From assembly GCF_050627025.1 (NCBI RefSeq), contig NZ_CP192472.1: DNA of 64,000 nucleotides; one strand, 5' to 3'. Shown here piece by piece: positions 32,815 to 41,981 of the stretch. Below the pieces are notes generated by a model, which was not told the DNA's origin, searched no databases, and saw only the letters and a program-made list of their open reading frames with translations. A program made the position numbers and the translations under genes. The DNA comes from Variovorax paradoxus_P (GTDB lineage Bacteria; Pseudomonadota; Gammaproteobacteria; Burkholderiales; Burkholderiaceae_C). How positions within the stretch are numbered: position 1 is the stretch's first letter; each line of letters begins with the position of its first letter.

Positions 32815-34020
32815 ATGCCAATCGCCCTACTCGCGCTGACCGTCAGCGCCTTCGCCATCGGGACGACCGAGTTCGTCATCGTTGGCCTCATCCCCACGGT
32901 CGCTGCCGATCTCGGCATCGGCCTTCCCTCCGCCGGCCTGCTGGTCAGCCTTTACGCGCTGGGCGTTGCCGTCGGCGCGCCGGTGCTCACCGCGCTCACA
33001 GGCAAGCTGCCGCGCAAGGCGCTGCTGCTCGGGCTGATGGCGCTGTTCACGCTCGGCAACCTGCTGGCGTGGCAGGCGCCGAGTTATGAATCGCTGGTTG
33101 CCGCCCGCCTGCTCACGGGGCTGGCGCATGGGGTGTTCTTCTCGATTGGCTCGACGATTGCCACGGGCCTGGTGCCGAAGGAAAAGGCCGCGAGCGCCAT
33201 TGCCATCATGTTCACCGGGCTCACGGTGGCGCTGGTTACGGGTGTGCCGCTGGGCACGTTCATCGGGCAGCACTTTGGCTGGCGCGAGACTTTTCTGGCG
33301 GTGTCTGCGCTGGGCGTCATCGCGTTCGTCGGCAGCTGGGTTTTTGTTCCCAACAACATCCGCCACAAGCCGCCGGCCTCGCTGGCGCAGCAGGCCAAGG
33401 TGCTGGCAGAGCCGCGGTTGTTGCTGGTGTATGCCAAGACGGCCATCGGCTACGGCGGTTCGTTCATTCCGTTCACGTTTCTTGCGCCCATCCTCACCGA
33501 TGTGTCGGGCTTCAGCGCGGGCGCTGTGGGCTGGGTAATGCTGGTGTACGGTGTGTCGGTAGCGGTGGGCAACATCTGGGGCGGCAGGCTGGCCGACCGC
33601 ATGGGGCCGATTCCGGCGCTGAAGATCATCTTTGCGTTGCTGGCCGCGGTGCTGCTGGTGTTCAACTTTGCAGCGCCGCACAAGTGGCTGGCGCTGGTGG
33701 CGGTGCTGATGTGGGGCGCGGTGGCTTTCGGCAACGTGCCGGGGCTGCAGGTGTATGTGGTTAAGCAGGCCGAGCGCTTTACGCCTCAGGCAGTCGACGT
33801 GGCCTCGGGCCTGAACATCGCGGCGTTCAACCTGGGCATTGCGCTCGCAGCATGGGTGGGTGGGCTGATCGTGACGCACCTTGGCCTGATGCACACGCCG
33901 TGGATCGGCGCGCTGGTAGTGTGGTGTCGCTGGCCCTTACGCAGTGGAGCGGAACGCTCGACCGCCGTGCCGGCATTCCGGTGCGGGCTTCGGGCCCGGT
34001 GCCGGCGGGGCACTGATTGA
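32815..34020 (+). CDS. MFS transporter, DHA1 family, with shifted 3' end
   Basis: Inner-membrane drug/sugar exporter (AraJ/YdhP-type): IGTTEFVIVGLIPTVAADLGI, motif A-like TGKLPRKALLLG and LTGLAHGVFFSIGSTIA. Eleven and a half membrane segments are intact. After GALVV (about 33920) the reading frame turns to Arg/Cys-rich sequence. The next frame over encodes SLALTQWSGTLDRRAG and ends AGH at TGA 34014-34016, the natural family end. A one-base deletion near 33917-33922 explains this. The ATG at 32815 follows AGGAGTG. Confidence 0.8.
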   Translation: MPIALLALTVSAFAIGTTEFVIVGLIPTVAADLGIGLPSAGLLVSLYALGVAVGAPVLTALTGKLPRKALLLGLMALFTLGNLLAWQAPSYESLVAARLLTGLAHGVFFSIGSTIATGLVPKEKAASAIAIMFTGLTVALVTGVPLGTFIGQHFGWRETFLAVSALGVIAFVGSWVFVPNNIRHKPPASLAQQAKVLAEPRLLLVYAKTAIGYGGSFIPFTFLAPILTDVSGFSAGAVGWVMLVYGVSVAVGNIWGGRLADRMGPIPALKIIFALLAAVLLVFNFAAPHKWLALVAVLMWGAVAFGNVPGLQVYVVKQAERFTPQAVDVASGLNIAAFNLGIALAAWVGGLIVTHLGLMHTPWIGALVVWCRWPLRSGAERSTAVPAFRCGLRARCRRGTD

Positions 34021-34063
34021 TGGCCCTCTTTTTTCAAAACGCACAACAAGGACGAACAACATC

Positions 34064-34879
34064 ATGACGACCAACAACACCATTCCCGTCTTCGGCCTGG
34101 GCACCTTTCGCCTGAAGGGCCAGGTGGTAATCGACTCTGTGAAGAACGGGCTCGACCTGGGCTACCGCGCCATCGACACGGCGCAGATCTACGGCAACGA
34201 GGCCGAGGTGGGCCAGGCCATTGCCGAAAGTGGCGTGCCGCGCAATGAGCTTTTCATCACCACCAAGATCTGGACGGACAACTACGCGCAAGACAAGCTG
34301 GTGCCAAGCCTGAAAGAAAGCCTGGCCAGGCTGCGCACAGACCATGTCGACCTGACGCTGATCCACTGGCCTTCGCCCGGCAATGCGGTGCCGGTGGCAG
34401 AGTTCATGGCCGCGCTGGCCGGCGCAAAGACCGAGGGGCTGACCAGGCACATCGGCGTTTCAAACTTCAACATTGCGCTGATGAAGAAAGCGATTGCGGC
34501 CGTGGGCGCGAATGAAATTGCCACCAACCAGATCGAGCTGCATCCCTATCTGCAGAACCGCAAGGTGGCCGAGTTTGCGAAGAGCCAGGGCATTCACATT
34601 ACGTCTTACATGACGCTGGCCTACGGCAAGGTACTGGCCGACCCGGTGATCGAGGCGATTGCCAAGGCGCACAACGCAACCACTGCGCAGGTGGTGCTGG
34701 CTTGGGCCATGCAGCTGGGCTATGCGGTCATTCCGTCGTCTACCAAGCGCGCCAACCTCGAAGGCAACCTGAAGGCGCAGCAGCTGCGGCTGTCCGATGC
34801 AGAGATGGCGCAGATTGCAGCGCTCGACCGCGGGCAGCGGCTTACCGACCCGGCAGGCCTTTCGCCGGCGTGGGATTGA
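34064..34879 (+). CDS. dkgB: Aldo/keto reductase, 2,5-diketo-D-gluconate reductase B-like
   Basis: NADPH-dependent aldehyde/ketone reductase, 271 aa from ATG 34064 with AAGGA upstream. Motifs: GLGTFRLKG, the catalytic Asp/Tyr region GYRAIDTAQIYGNEAEVG, Lys in ITTKIW, His in LIHWPSP, GVSNFN and the NADPH site IPSSTKRANLEGNL. DkgB is the nearest well-known relative. It follows the MFS gene and may be co-transcribed; a role in methylglyoxal removal would be consistent. Confidence 0.9.
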   Translation: MTTNNTIPVFGLGTFRLKGQVVIDSVKNGLDLGYRAIDTAQIYGNEAEVGQAIAESGVPRNELFITTKIWTDNYAQDKLVPSLKESLARLRTDHVDLTLIHWPSPGNAVPVAEFMAALAGAKTEGLTRHIGVSNFNIALMKKAIAAVGANEIATNQIELHPYLQNRKVAEFAKSQGIHITSYMTLAYGKVLADPVIEAIAKAHNATTAQVVLAWAMQLGYAVIPSSTKRANLEGNLKAQQLRLSDAEMAQIAALDRGQRLTDPAGLSPAWD

Positions 34880-35014
34880 TACGAGTGTTTCTGCACTGAG
34901 GTACCCCAAGATCGGGCCGGGACCACGGCCCCGCGTGGCATTCTGAAGAGGGGCTGAGTTCGCTTTGCGACGGCTTCTTCCTGGACTGAAACCACAGACG
35001 ATCAAGGAGTCGCA

Positions 35015-35977
35015 ATGCAGCAGCTCGCACGCAGCCTGCGCGCGTTTTTATTTTTTGGAGGCTGGGCGCTGGTGCTCGGCATGGCGAGCTGCGGTGGCGG
35101 TGGTGGCGGCGGAGGTGGTGGCACCGCGCTGCCCTTTGCCGCCGTGGGCACTGCTGCGCCGCCCAGCGACCCGCCTGCTGCGCCCGCCACGCCGCCCGCC
35201 GCGCCACCCGCAACACCCACACCGCCACCACCAGCCGAAGAGCCGGCTGAACCGCCCCCGGCAACCAGCCGTGTTGCCACCGACACCATTGCCTCCGCCA
35301 AGACGGGCGCAACCTACCCGCTCGAGATTTACCTGCCGGCCTCTTACGACGGCGGCTCGGCGAGCTACCCCATCATTTATGCGATGGACGCAGACGGCAT
35401 CTTCAACCCGCCCGACACGCGCTTTTCAAACCTGAAGAACATTCTCGACAAGCGCGGCACGCAAGCGATTCTGGTCGGCATTGGCGGCACTTCGCGCCGC
35501 GAGCAGGACTACACCATGCCCGGCGCCACGGCCTACCACGACTTCTTGACGCAAGAGCTGGTGCCCTTCGTCGAAGCCAGGTACCGCGCCGATCCGGGCA
35601 AGCGCATGCTCACCGGCCTTTCGTTGAGCGGGAGCATGGCGGGCATTGCGCTGTTTCTCGAAGGTGCGGCCAACAACCTGACGTTCTCGTACTTTCTGTC
35701 GTTCGAAGGCGCGTATGCGCACCAGGGGCCGGAGTACGAAAACCTGGAGCAGCAAATGCACGACGCCCTCAACGGCAGGCCGTTGCCGGCAACGCTCATC
35801 CTTACGCGCTGCGACAACCCGGACGAGTGCAACTTTGCCCCGGTCGATTCAATGTTCAATCGGCTCCGTGGGCGCGGCTACCAGGGCCTGGCAGTAGAAG
35901 AAACAACCTACTCGACGACGCACACCGAAACCGATATTCCGTCGTTCGCCGATGCGGTTGCAAGGCTGCTGCCGTAG
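35015..35977 (+). CDS. Putative lipoprotein esterase (alpha/beta hydrolase, Fes/YbbA type)
   Basis: 320 aa. Lipobox LGMASC (Cys26) follows a signal sequence, then ten Gly in a row (27-36), a Pro/Ala linker to about residue 85, and a hydrolase domain. Catalytic elements: oxyanion-side IYAMDADGIF, nucleophile elbow GLSLSG (Ser203), and a late His (TTHTETD). The domain resembles esterase D and enterochelin esterase families. Surface-anchored hydrolase on a flexible stalk is the likely arrangement; the substrate is unknown. Confidence 0.75.
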   Translation: MQQLARSLRAFLFFGGWALVLGMASCGGGGGGGGGGTALPFAAVGTAAPPSDPPAAPATPPAAPPATPTPPPPAEEPAEPPPATSRVATDTIASAKTGATYPLEIYLPASYDGGSASYPIIYAMDADGIFNPPDTRFSNLKNILDKRGTQAILVGIGGTSRREQDYTMPGATAYHDFLTQELVPFVEARYRADPGKRMLTGLSLSGSMAGIALFLEGAANNLTFSYFLSFEGAYAHQGPEYENLEQQMHDALNGRPLPATLILTRCDNPDECNFAPVDSMFNRLRGRGYQGLAVEETTYSTTHTETDIPSFADAVARLLP

Positions 35978-36001
35978 CCCCGGTTTTTCTTCGGCTGCCG
36001 G

Positions 36002-38389
36002 TCAGAAGCGGTCGGCAAGCCCCATGGCCGGGTCGCTCACCGAGTGGCGGCCGGTTTCTATGCGGCCCGCAAAGCGGCGGTAGAACGACGGGTCGGCATC
36101 GCAGGTGACCACAAAGTCATACCACTGGCCGCTGGCGTCCAGGCTCCAGCGCATGGCGGTGTCGCCGCCGCCCTTGACGCGAATGCGCCATGAGCCGTCT
36201 GGGTGGGTGCCGTACACGCCGTTGTTGTCATGGTCTTCGTGGCCTTCGTGGCCATGGCCTCCATGTCCGTCGCGTCCGCGGTCGTCGTGGCGGCCCCTGC
36301 CGCCTGCCTGGTAGGCATCGGGCCGCGGGTAGGCCTTGTTCGACTGAACGGTAAAGCGGCAATCGCGCCGGCCGTCGTTGCGCATCTGCAGGTAGATGTC
36401 GCCGCGGCGCGCGTCGTAGCCCACGCGAATTTCTGGCGCGGCCGCACCGCCCGCGCGAAGGCGGTTGAGGTCGCCCTTGAACTGGCGGTGATAGCCGTTG
36501 GGGCCAAGCACCCACAGGTCGTACAGGCCGGCGTTGTCGGTCATGGCGTCCCAGTAGCCGTCGAGCTGCTTGCCGGGCTCCACCACGTAGCGGCGCGGTA
36601 TGCGGTCGGCCAGGTGCAGCTTGTCGTACACGTGGAACACGGCGGCAGCCTTGCCGCTGTTGGCAAACAGCAGTTGAACGCGGCCGTTGAGCGCATCGCT
36701 GCGCGCGCTGGTGTGCAGCTCGTAAGGCAACGCACGCGAGGGCCGCACGCCCCTGGCCTGCACCGGCAGGTCGGCATCGGCCATGGGCACGATCTTGGGC
36801 AGCGCCTCTTGTGCGGTGGTAAGCGCATCGGCCTCGGCCTTGGTCTTGCGGCCGGCCAGCGTGGGCAGCGGCTCGTCGTTGGGGCGCTCGAAGTTGAAGG
36901 CGCTCGTCAGGTCGCTGCAAACGGCGCGGCGGTGCTTGCTGATTTGCGGCTCTGCCACGCCAAAGCACTTTTCCAGAAACATGAGCGTCGAGGTGTGGTC
37001 GCACACCTGCGAGTTGACCCAGCCACCGCGGCTCCACGGCGACACAATCCACATCGGCACGCGCGGGCCGGGGCCGTAGGGGCGGCCGTCCATGGCGGGC
37101 TGCTTGGGCGTGGCCGGCGTGTAGTTGTGATATTCAACGGCCACGTCGGCTTCGGCCATGGTGGTGGCACCGGCCAGCGATCCGTCGGGGTTGCGCGAGG
37201 GCACCGCCGGCGAAGGCAGGTGGTCGAAGAAGCCGTCGTTCTCGTCGAAGTTGATGAGCAGCACGGTCTTGCTCCACACCTCGGGGTTGGAGGTGAGTGC
37301 GTCCAGCACTTCCTGCACATACCAGCCGCCCTTGGCCGGGCTCGAAGGGCCGGGGTGCTCGCTGTAGGCCGATGGCGAAATGATCCACGACACTGCCGGC
37401 AAGGTGCCGTTGCGAATGTCTTCCTTGAAGGTTTCCAGAAAGCCGTAGGGCATGGTGTTGCCGAAGCCCTTGGCCAGAGGGCTCAGCGGGTCGTCAATGG
37501 CCGCGTCGTAGAACGGCCCTGCGGCGGTTACCGGCTGCGTGATGTCGGTGGCCGGCACATACACCGGTCGGCGCGCTTCGGGCATTTGCTCGATGGCGGT
37601 GCGCCAGTGCCTGAAGCTCATCATCTCGTTGCAGCCGAAGTTGTCGATCAGGCTCTGGTAGACCTTCCACTTGACGCCGGCTTTCTCCAGGCGGTCGGCA
37701 TAGGTGGTCCATGTCCAGCCTTCGGTCGAAGCGCCAATGTCGTTGCCGGCGTTGAACTGGTTGTTGAGCACGGCCAGCTGCACCTTGCTGCCGTCGGCGG
37801 GGCTCACGCCGTTGGGCCCGTTGGTGCCGCTCCAGTAGAACAGGCGGTTGGCAATGGTGCCGGTGTGCATGCCGCAGTGGTAGTGGTCGCACAGCGTAAA
37901 GGCCTCGGCCAGCGCGCGCTGAAACGGCACTTCGGCGGTGTCGTAGTAGCCCATCGACAGCAGGTTCTTCACGTCGGGCCACTTGAACATGCGGCCGTGG
38001 TCCCACGCGGCCTGCGAGTCGGACCAGCTGTGCGGCGTGCTGCCCGCGCGCTGCGCGTTGCCCTTGCTCTCTTCGAGCCGGTAGGGCGTGTAGGTGCTGG
38101 GCGGCGTGGTCTTGGTGTAGGTCTGGTGAAAGATGGTCTTGCCGTTGGGCGCGGGCACGGCAAAGCGGTCGCCATAGCCGCGCACGCCCTTGAAGGTGCC
38201 GAAGTAGCTGTCGAACGAACGGTTCTCCTGCATCAGCAGCACAACGTGCTTCACGTCCTTGATGGTGCCGGTTTCGTGGTGCGCCGGAATGGCCAGCGCG
38301 CGGCGAATGCTGGGCGGAAAAGTGGCCAGCGTGGCGGCTGCAATGCCGGTGCCCGTGGCGCTCTGGAGAAACTTGCGACGTGTGGTCAT
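36002..38389 (-). CDS. TAT-exported phospholipase C (phosphocholine-specific type)
   Basis: 795-aa secreted phosphoesterase of the PlcN/PlcH/AcpA superfamily. TAT signal TTRRKFLQSATGTG; active-site block MQENRSFDSYFGTFKGVRGYGDR; metal-site regions FDHLPSPAVPSRN and NFDENDGFFDH; then two C-terminal DUF756-type domains (from about 560). Between them an insertion of about 30 residues rich in His, Gly, Asp and Arg (near 720-745) is unusual. A small lipoprotein gene lies 39 nt upstream in the same direction. Confidence 0.88.
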   Translation of the reverse strand: MTTRRKFLQSATGTGIAAATLATFPPSIRRALAIPAHHETGTIKDVKHVVLLMQENRSFDSYFGTFKGVRGYGDRFAVPAPNGKTIFHQTYTKTTPPSTYTPYRLEESKGNAQRAGSTPHSWSDSQAAWDHGRMFKWPDVKNLLSMGYYDTAEVPFQRALAEAFTLCDHYHCGMHTGTIANRLFYWSGTNGPNGVSPADGSKVQLAVLNNQFNAGNDIGASTEGWTWTTYADRLEKAGVKWKVYQSLIDNFGCNEMMSFRHWRTAIEQMPEARRPVYVPATDITQPVTAAGPFYDAAIDDPLSPLAKGFGNTMPYGFLETFKEDIRNGTLPAVSWIISPSAYSEHPGPSSPAKGGWYVQEVLDALTSNPEVWSKTVLLINFDENDGFFDHLPSPAVPSRNPDGSLAGATTMAEADVAVEYHNYTPATPKQPAMDGRPYGPGPRVPMWIVSPWSRGGWVNSQVCDHTSTLMFLEKCFGVAEPQISKHRRAVCSDLTSAFNFERPNDEPLPTLAGRKTKAEADALTTAQEALPKIVPMADADLPVQARGVRPSRALPYELHTSARSDALNGRVQLLFANSGKAAAVFHVYDKLHLADRIPRRYVVEPGKQLDGYWDAMTDNAGLYDLWVLGPNGYHRQFKGDLNRLRAGGAAAPEIRVGYDARRGDIYLQMRNDGRRDCRFTVQSNKAYPRPDAYQAGGRGRHDDRGRDGHGGHGHEGHEDHDNNGVYGTHPDGSWRIRVKGGGDTAMRWSLDASGQWYDFVVTCDADPSFYRRFAGRIETGRHSVSDPAMGLADRF

Positions 38390-38428
38390 GGTGGGTTTGG
38401 TCGGTCTCGAATATTTGATGGATGCGCC

Positions 38429-38653
38429 TCAGGGGGCGTAGCTCACGGTGGGTTCGGCGTTGCCGGCGTCGGGCGTGGCCGATGCGGCATCGGTCTTGCC
38501 GGCGGTGCTGTCGCCAACGTCTTTTGCCGCGGCCGTGCCGCCGAAGCCGGCAGCGGCACCGCCGCCACCATCGCCACCGCCACATGCGGTCAACGCGAAG
38601 GCCATGGCCAACAGCGCGAGCGGCGCGCGCAAATAAGAAAGCCGTGAATGCAT
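38429..38653 (-). CDS. Small lipoprotein next to phospholipase C
   Basis: 74 aa from ATG 38653 (MHSRLSYLRAPLALLAMAFALTACGGG); the frame extends to 38764. Lipobox LTAC gives a mature peptide of only about 50 residues, Gly-, Ala- and Asp-rich (GGGDGGGGAAAGFGG). No homology recognised. Its position and strand suggest co-transcription with plc; it could be an export accessory or simply a lipid-anchored peptide. Confidence 0.6.
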   Translation of the reverse strand: MHSRLSYLRAPLALLAMAFALTACGGGDGGGGAAAGFGGTAAAKDVGDSTAGKTDAASATPDAGNAEPTVSYAP

Positions 38654-38811
38654 GGAAGAGTCACTCCTGATTTCGCCAAGGCGGTTTGAATGGCCTCGAC
38701 GAACGGCAGTGTCTCCGCCACCGCGAATCAAGGCAACATCGAGCGTACGAAGTCGCTGTGACACAGCGATGTAGTAGCGATGCGAACCTTGGTAAGCACT
38801 ACCGGAGCAGG

Positions 38812-39525
38812 TCAGTCAAAAGTTGACCACTGGCCTGAAGCGGAACACACGGTTGCGCGCTTGCCGTTGACCCGCACCTGCTCTTCATCGAGTTGCGATG
38901 CGGTCGAAGAATCGACGTCGAACACCACGCCGAGTGCACGCGCCACATCGGCATCTTCGATGGAAAGCTCCCAGGTGAGAAACAACTGGCTGCAGTCTTT
39001 GTCAGGCCCGAAGTCGGCCGCATCGAAAGTGCTGGCGCCGCGCGGCACAACCGCATGAGGCTGGGCAGTGTCGAAGATCAGGACCGTGCCGCGAGCAAGC
39101 GGAATGCGATGGCCTGTGGAAGCAAAGTGAACGTCGAGCCCCTTGTCTTCGCTCACGAAGAGATTGCAGAACGCAGCGCCGCCATATTGCGCACCGTCGT
39201 GGTGGTATCGCGCGCCACGGCAAGCCATGAGCGCGACGTCGCTCGATGCAAGCACGTCGCCCAGGCCGAGCGTGCGCGTCCAATCAGCCACTGCCTGCAC
39301 GCACCGCACGTAGTCGGGCCAGCGCGCACGCGCTCGCGCCAGCGGCATCGCCTCGACGTCGCCGGGCTCCAGCGCCAGGTGGCCGGATATCTCGCGCTCC
39401 CAATCCGCCGTGAGCCTTGCAGGAGGCACAGGCACATCGACCTTGCCCGAGAGCACGGCATTGCCCACGCTGCGGCTGCGAATGGCGTCGCCGCTGAAGA
39501 AGTAAGAGGTCAGCAGGTCTCGCAT
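38812..39525 (-). CDS. Putative 2-oxoglutarate/Fe(II)-dependent oxygenase-like protein
   Basis: About 237 aa from ATG 39525 (MRDLLTSYFFSGDAIRSRS); the frame runs on to 40005 without a better start. The stretch YHHDGAQYGGAAFCNLFV contains an H-x-D pair, and FDTAQPHAVVPRG supplies a later His and Arg, spaced as in the double-stranded beta-helix 2OG oxygenases. The N-terminal 60 residues are unlike classic prolyl hydroxylases. Assigned from motif only. Confidence 0.5.
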   Translation of the reverse strand: MRDLLTSYFFSGDAIRSRSVGNAVLSGKVDVPVPPARLTADWEREISGHLALEPGDVEAMPLARARARWPDYVRCVQAVADWTRTLGLGDVLASSDVALMACRGARYHHDGAQYGGAAFCNLFVSEDKGLDVHFASTGHRIPLARGTVLIFDTAQPHAVVPRGASTFDAADFGPDKDCSQLFLTWELSIEDADVARALGVVFDVDSSTASQLDEEQVRVNGKRATVCSASGQWSTFD

Positions 39526-39639
39526 GTCGCGATGCGATGGAGGGAGTGGCGCATCGGGGCAGTGTAGTGAGGTGGCTGCGAACGGACGTGAACCTGTGCA
39601 AACAGCCGGCCCATCGCCGTTTGGCGCCAGAATGCGCGC

Positions 39640-39993
39640 ATGAGCCAACTGAACGACACGCAGGAGACCGCCGAACATATTCCCTTCGAGGAATTCCGCG
39701 AAGGGCTGCCGCATGGGCGCTTTCGGGTGATCGTGAACCCTGCGCTTGTTGTGCCCTTCGTGTCGCACCGCATGCATGCAATGGCGCTTGCGCTTGCACT
39801 CATCGGCCCGGGCATTGCCGCGGCGTTGGCCGGTTATCCATGGATCGGCGGGCCGCTGGTGCTGGCCGGCATTCTGGTGCGGTGGTCCGTCAAGAAGCAG
39901 GCGCCACGCATCTTGCTGCACCTGGCAACGCGCGTGCCTTCGGTCTACGAGCAGGCCGGCGAGCATGGCGTGATGGAAGTGCGCCGCGCCTGA
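39640..39993 (+). CDS. Small integral membrane protein
   Basis: 117 aa. Two hydrophobic helices (MALALALIGPGIAAALAG and GGPLVLAGILV, about 48-82) separated by a short turn. The N-terminus is acidic (PFEEFREGLPHGRFRVIVNP) and cytoplasmic in prediction. No family recognised. The stop is 11 nt before the alpha/beta hydrolase gene, in the same direction. Confidence 0.6.
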   Translation: MSQLNDTQETAEHIPFEEFREGLPHGRFRVIVNPALVVPFVSHRMHAMALALALIGPGIAAALAGYPWIGGPLVLAGILVRWSVKKQAPRILLHLATRVPSVYEQAGEHGVMEVRRA

Positions 39994-40004
39994 GGAGCAA
40001 CGCA

Positions 40005-40817
40005 ATGCAAGCTGCGAACCTGTACGTCGAACAAGGCGGCGAAGGCCCTGACCTGCTCCTCATGCTGCATGGCATGGGCGCCACCGGGGCCGTGTGGTCG
40101 CCCATGTGCGAAATGGCCAACGCCCGATGGGCAGGGCGATGGATTGCCGTGGACCTGCCGGGCCACGGCGGCTCGGGCCGGCAAGACTCTTATGCGATTG
40201 GCCAAAGCGCCGCAACCGTTGCTCGCGCCGTGTTGCCGCACCTCGGCCCTGCTGGCCGGCTGGTAGTGCTGGGGCATTCGCTGGGCGGAGTGATCGGCCT
40301 CGCGCTGGCCACCGGCTGGTTCGGCGTAATGCCGCATCAGGTCTTTGCGGCGGGCATCAAGATTTCGTGGAACGACGATGAGCTCCGTCGCATGGAAACG
40401 CTGGCGTCTCAACCCGCCAAGAAGTTTTCGACGGAAGAAGAAGCTTGGGAGCGATACCTGAAGGTTTCAGGCCTTGCGGCAATTGCGGATGCATCGGCGG
40501 CTGCCGCTGCAAGAGGCGTCGAACGCGATACGGACGGATGGCGCCTTGCAATGGACCCCAAGGCCAATGCCGTCGGCAAGCCGCCGCTGACCGAACTGAT
40601 GACGCTGGCGCGCTGCCCGGTGCACCTGGGCCGCGGCGGCAACGATGCCTTGGTAACGCTAGAGCAGACCCGCGCGCTCAACCCTGAAGCCCGCGACCTT
40701 GGGCCGCACGGCCACAACGTGATGATCGAGGCACCCGCGCAGGTCTGGGACTGGATGGCAGCGGCCACCAAAGCGCAGCTGGACGGAACGCCTTCTGAAA
40801 ATTCGCTGCAAGGGTAA
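40005..40817 (+). CDS. Alpha/beta hydrolase
   Basis: 270 aa from ATG 40005, preceded by TGAGGAG. Oxyanion motif LHGMGATG, nucleophile elbow GHSLGG (Ser92) and a late His in LGPHGHNVM; the Asp is probably in GRGGNDALV. Fits small esterases or MhpC-like hydrolases. Cytoplasmic, no signal peptide. First gene of a run of four closely spaced plus-strand genes. Confidence 0.82.
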   Translation: MQAANLYVEQGGEGPDLLLMLHGMGATGAVWSPMCEMANARWAGRWIAVDLPGHGGSGRQDSYAIGQSAATVARAVLPHLGPAGRLVVLGHSLGGVIGLALATGWFGVMPHQVFAAGIKISWNDDELRRMETLASQPAKKFSTEEEAWERYLKVSGLAAIADASAAAAARGVERDTDGWRLAMDPKANAVGKPPLTELMTLARCPVHLGRGGNDALVTLEQTRALNPEARDLGPHGHNVMIEAPAQVWDWMAAATKAQLDGTPSENSLQG

Positions 40818-40821
40818 TGCG

Positions 40822-41337
40822 ATGGAAGCGCTTTCATTCAGGCCATTGGCCGAACACGACTTTGCAATGCTCCACGAATGGGTCCGGCGGCCTCACGTGG
40901 CCGAATGGTGGAGCGAGCCCAGCACGCTGCAAGAGATAAAGGACGACTACCTTCCCACGCTCGACGGCAGGTCTTCGACGCGGGCGTTCATCGCCACACT
41001 GAATGATGAGCCGATCGGGTTCATCCAGGTCTACGTGGTGCACGGCTCTGGCGGCGGCTGGTGGGAAGACGAGACCGATGCCGGCGCGAGAGGTATCGAC
41101 CAGTTCCTGGCAGACGCCGACCGACTGAACCAGGGCCTGGGCACTGCAATGATCAAGGCCTGCGTCGACCGGCTCTTTCAAGACCCCGGCGTTTCGAAGG
41201 TGCAGACAGACCCCTCGCCCGCCAACGCCCGCGCCATACGTTGCTACCGGAAAGTCGGCTTCAAGGACGTTGGCGAAGTCATGACGCCCGACGGACCTGC
41301 GCTGCTCATGCGCTACGAAAGAGCAAACCCGAACTGA
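40822..41337 (+). CDS. AAC(6')-type aminoglycoside N-acetyltransferase-like GNAT
   Basis: 171 aa. The pattern WWSEPSTLQEIKDDYLP, DEPIGFIQVY, RGIDQFLADADRLNQGLGT and VQTDPSPANARAIRCYRKVGFKDVG closely follows AAC(6')-Ib-type enzymes, including the TDPSP motif of the aminoglycoside-binding loop. Acetylation of aminoglycosides at the 6'-amine is the known activity; chromosomal relatives are often cryptic. No attC or integrase nearby. Its TGA overlaps the next ATG by one base. Confidence 0.78.
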   Translation: MEALSFRPLAEHDFAMLHEWVRRPHVAEWWSEPSTLQEIKDDYLPTLDGRSSTRAFIATLNDEPIGFIQVYVVHGSGGGWWEDETDAGARGIDQFLADADRLNQGLGTAMIKACVDRLFQDPGVSKVQTDPSPANARAIRCYRKVGFKDVGEVMTPDGPALLMRYERANPN

Positions 41338-41960
41338 TGACCGCCTCATTGCCCGAAGAGATCACCGTGCAGCCTTCGAATGTGCAAGCGCAGGCGGTGC
41401 TCGAGCGCAAGCTCATCGCAATGGTGGCTGCATCGGCCCCGCTGATGACCGCACTGCGCGCCGTTCGTTCGCTTCAACTCCAGTCCTGGTGCATAGGCGC
41501 CGGCGCCATCCGCTCGTTGGTGTGGGACACCCTTCACGGCTTCGAGCAACATTCGCCGGTCGACGACATGGACGTCGTCTACTTCGATGCGGATGCCGCG
41601 CCGGAGCACGATGCCCATCTCGAAAAGCAGCTTCACTCGGCCATGCCAAACCTCCGTTGGGAGGTAACCAACCAGGCCGGCGTTCATCGCTGGTTTGCCG
41701 ACGCACTCGGCCAGGTTGTCGCGCCCATCGCCTCGCTGGAAGAAGGCGTTGCAACGTGGCCAGAATTTGCCACGTGCGTTGGCGTGTACCTGAACGGCGA
41801 CGGAACGCTGGGTGTGGTCGCTCCGCACGGGCTCGACGATCTCTTCGGGCTGCGCGTTCGGCACAATCCGCAGAGGGCAAGCGCTGCGACCTATCGGGAG
41901 CGCATTCAGGCCAAGCGGTTCGCCGGGCGTTGGCCCCGGCTGTCCATCGAGGCGGCCTGA
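41337..41960 (+). CDS. Nucleotidyltransferase family protein (DUF925-like)
   Basis: 207 aa. WCIGAGAIRSLVWDTLHG and the Asp-rich stretch PVDDMDVVYFDADAAPEHD fit the DUF925/nucleotidyltransferase-like family in which paired Asp bind metal. VTNQAGVHRWF and EEGVATWPEFATCVGV complete the family pattern. Starts at ATG 41337 overlapping the GNAT stop (TGATG), so it is translationally coupled. The partner or substrate is unknown. Confidence 0.75.
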   Translation: MTASLPEEITVQPSNVQAQAVLERKLIAMVAASAPLMTALRAVRSLQLQSWCIGAGAIRSLVWDTLHGFEQHSPVDDMDVVYFDADAAPEHDAHLEKQLHSAMPNLRWEVTNQAGVHRWFADALGQVVAPIASLEEGVATWPEFATCVGVYLNGDGTLGVVAPHGLDDLFGLRVRHNPQRASAATYRERIQAKRFAGRWPRLSIEAA

Positions 41961-41981
41961 TCGCCGCACCCCGAACATTCA

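Noticed and set aside
36203..38647. Long plus-strand frame (814 codons) opposite phospholipase C
   Set aside because: It is a reverse-strand shadow caused by high GC and codon bias; the minus strand has TAT signal and catalytic motifs.
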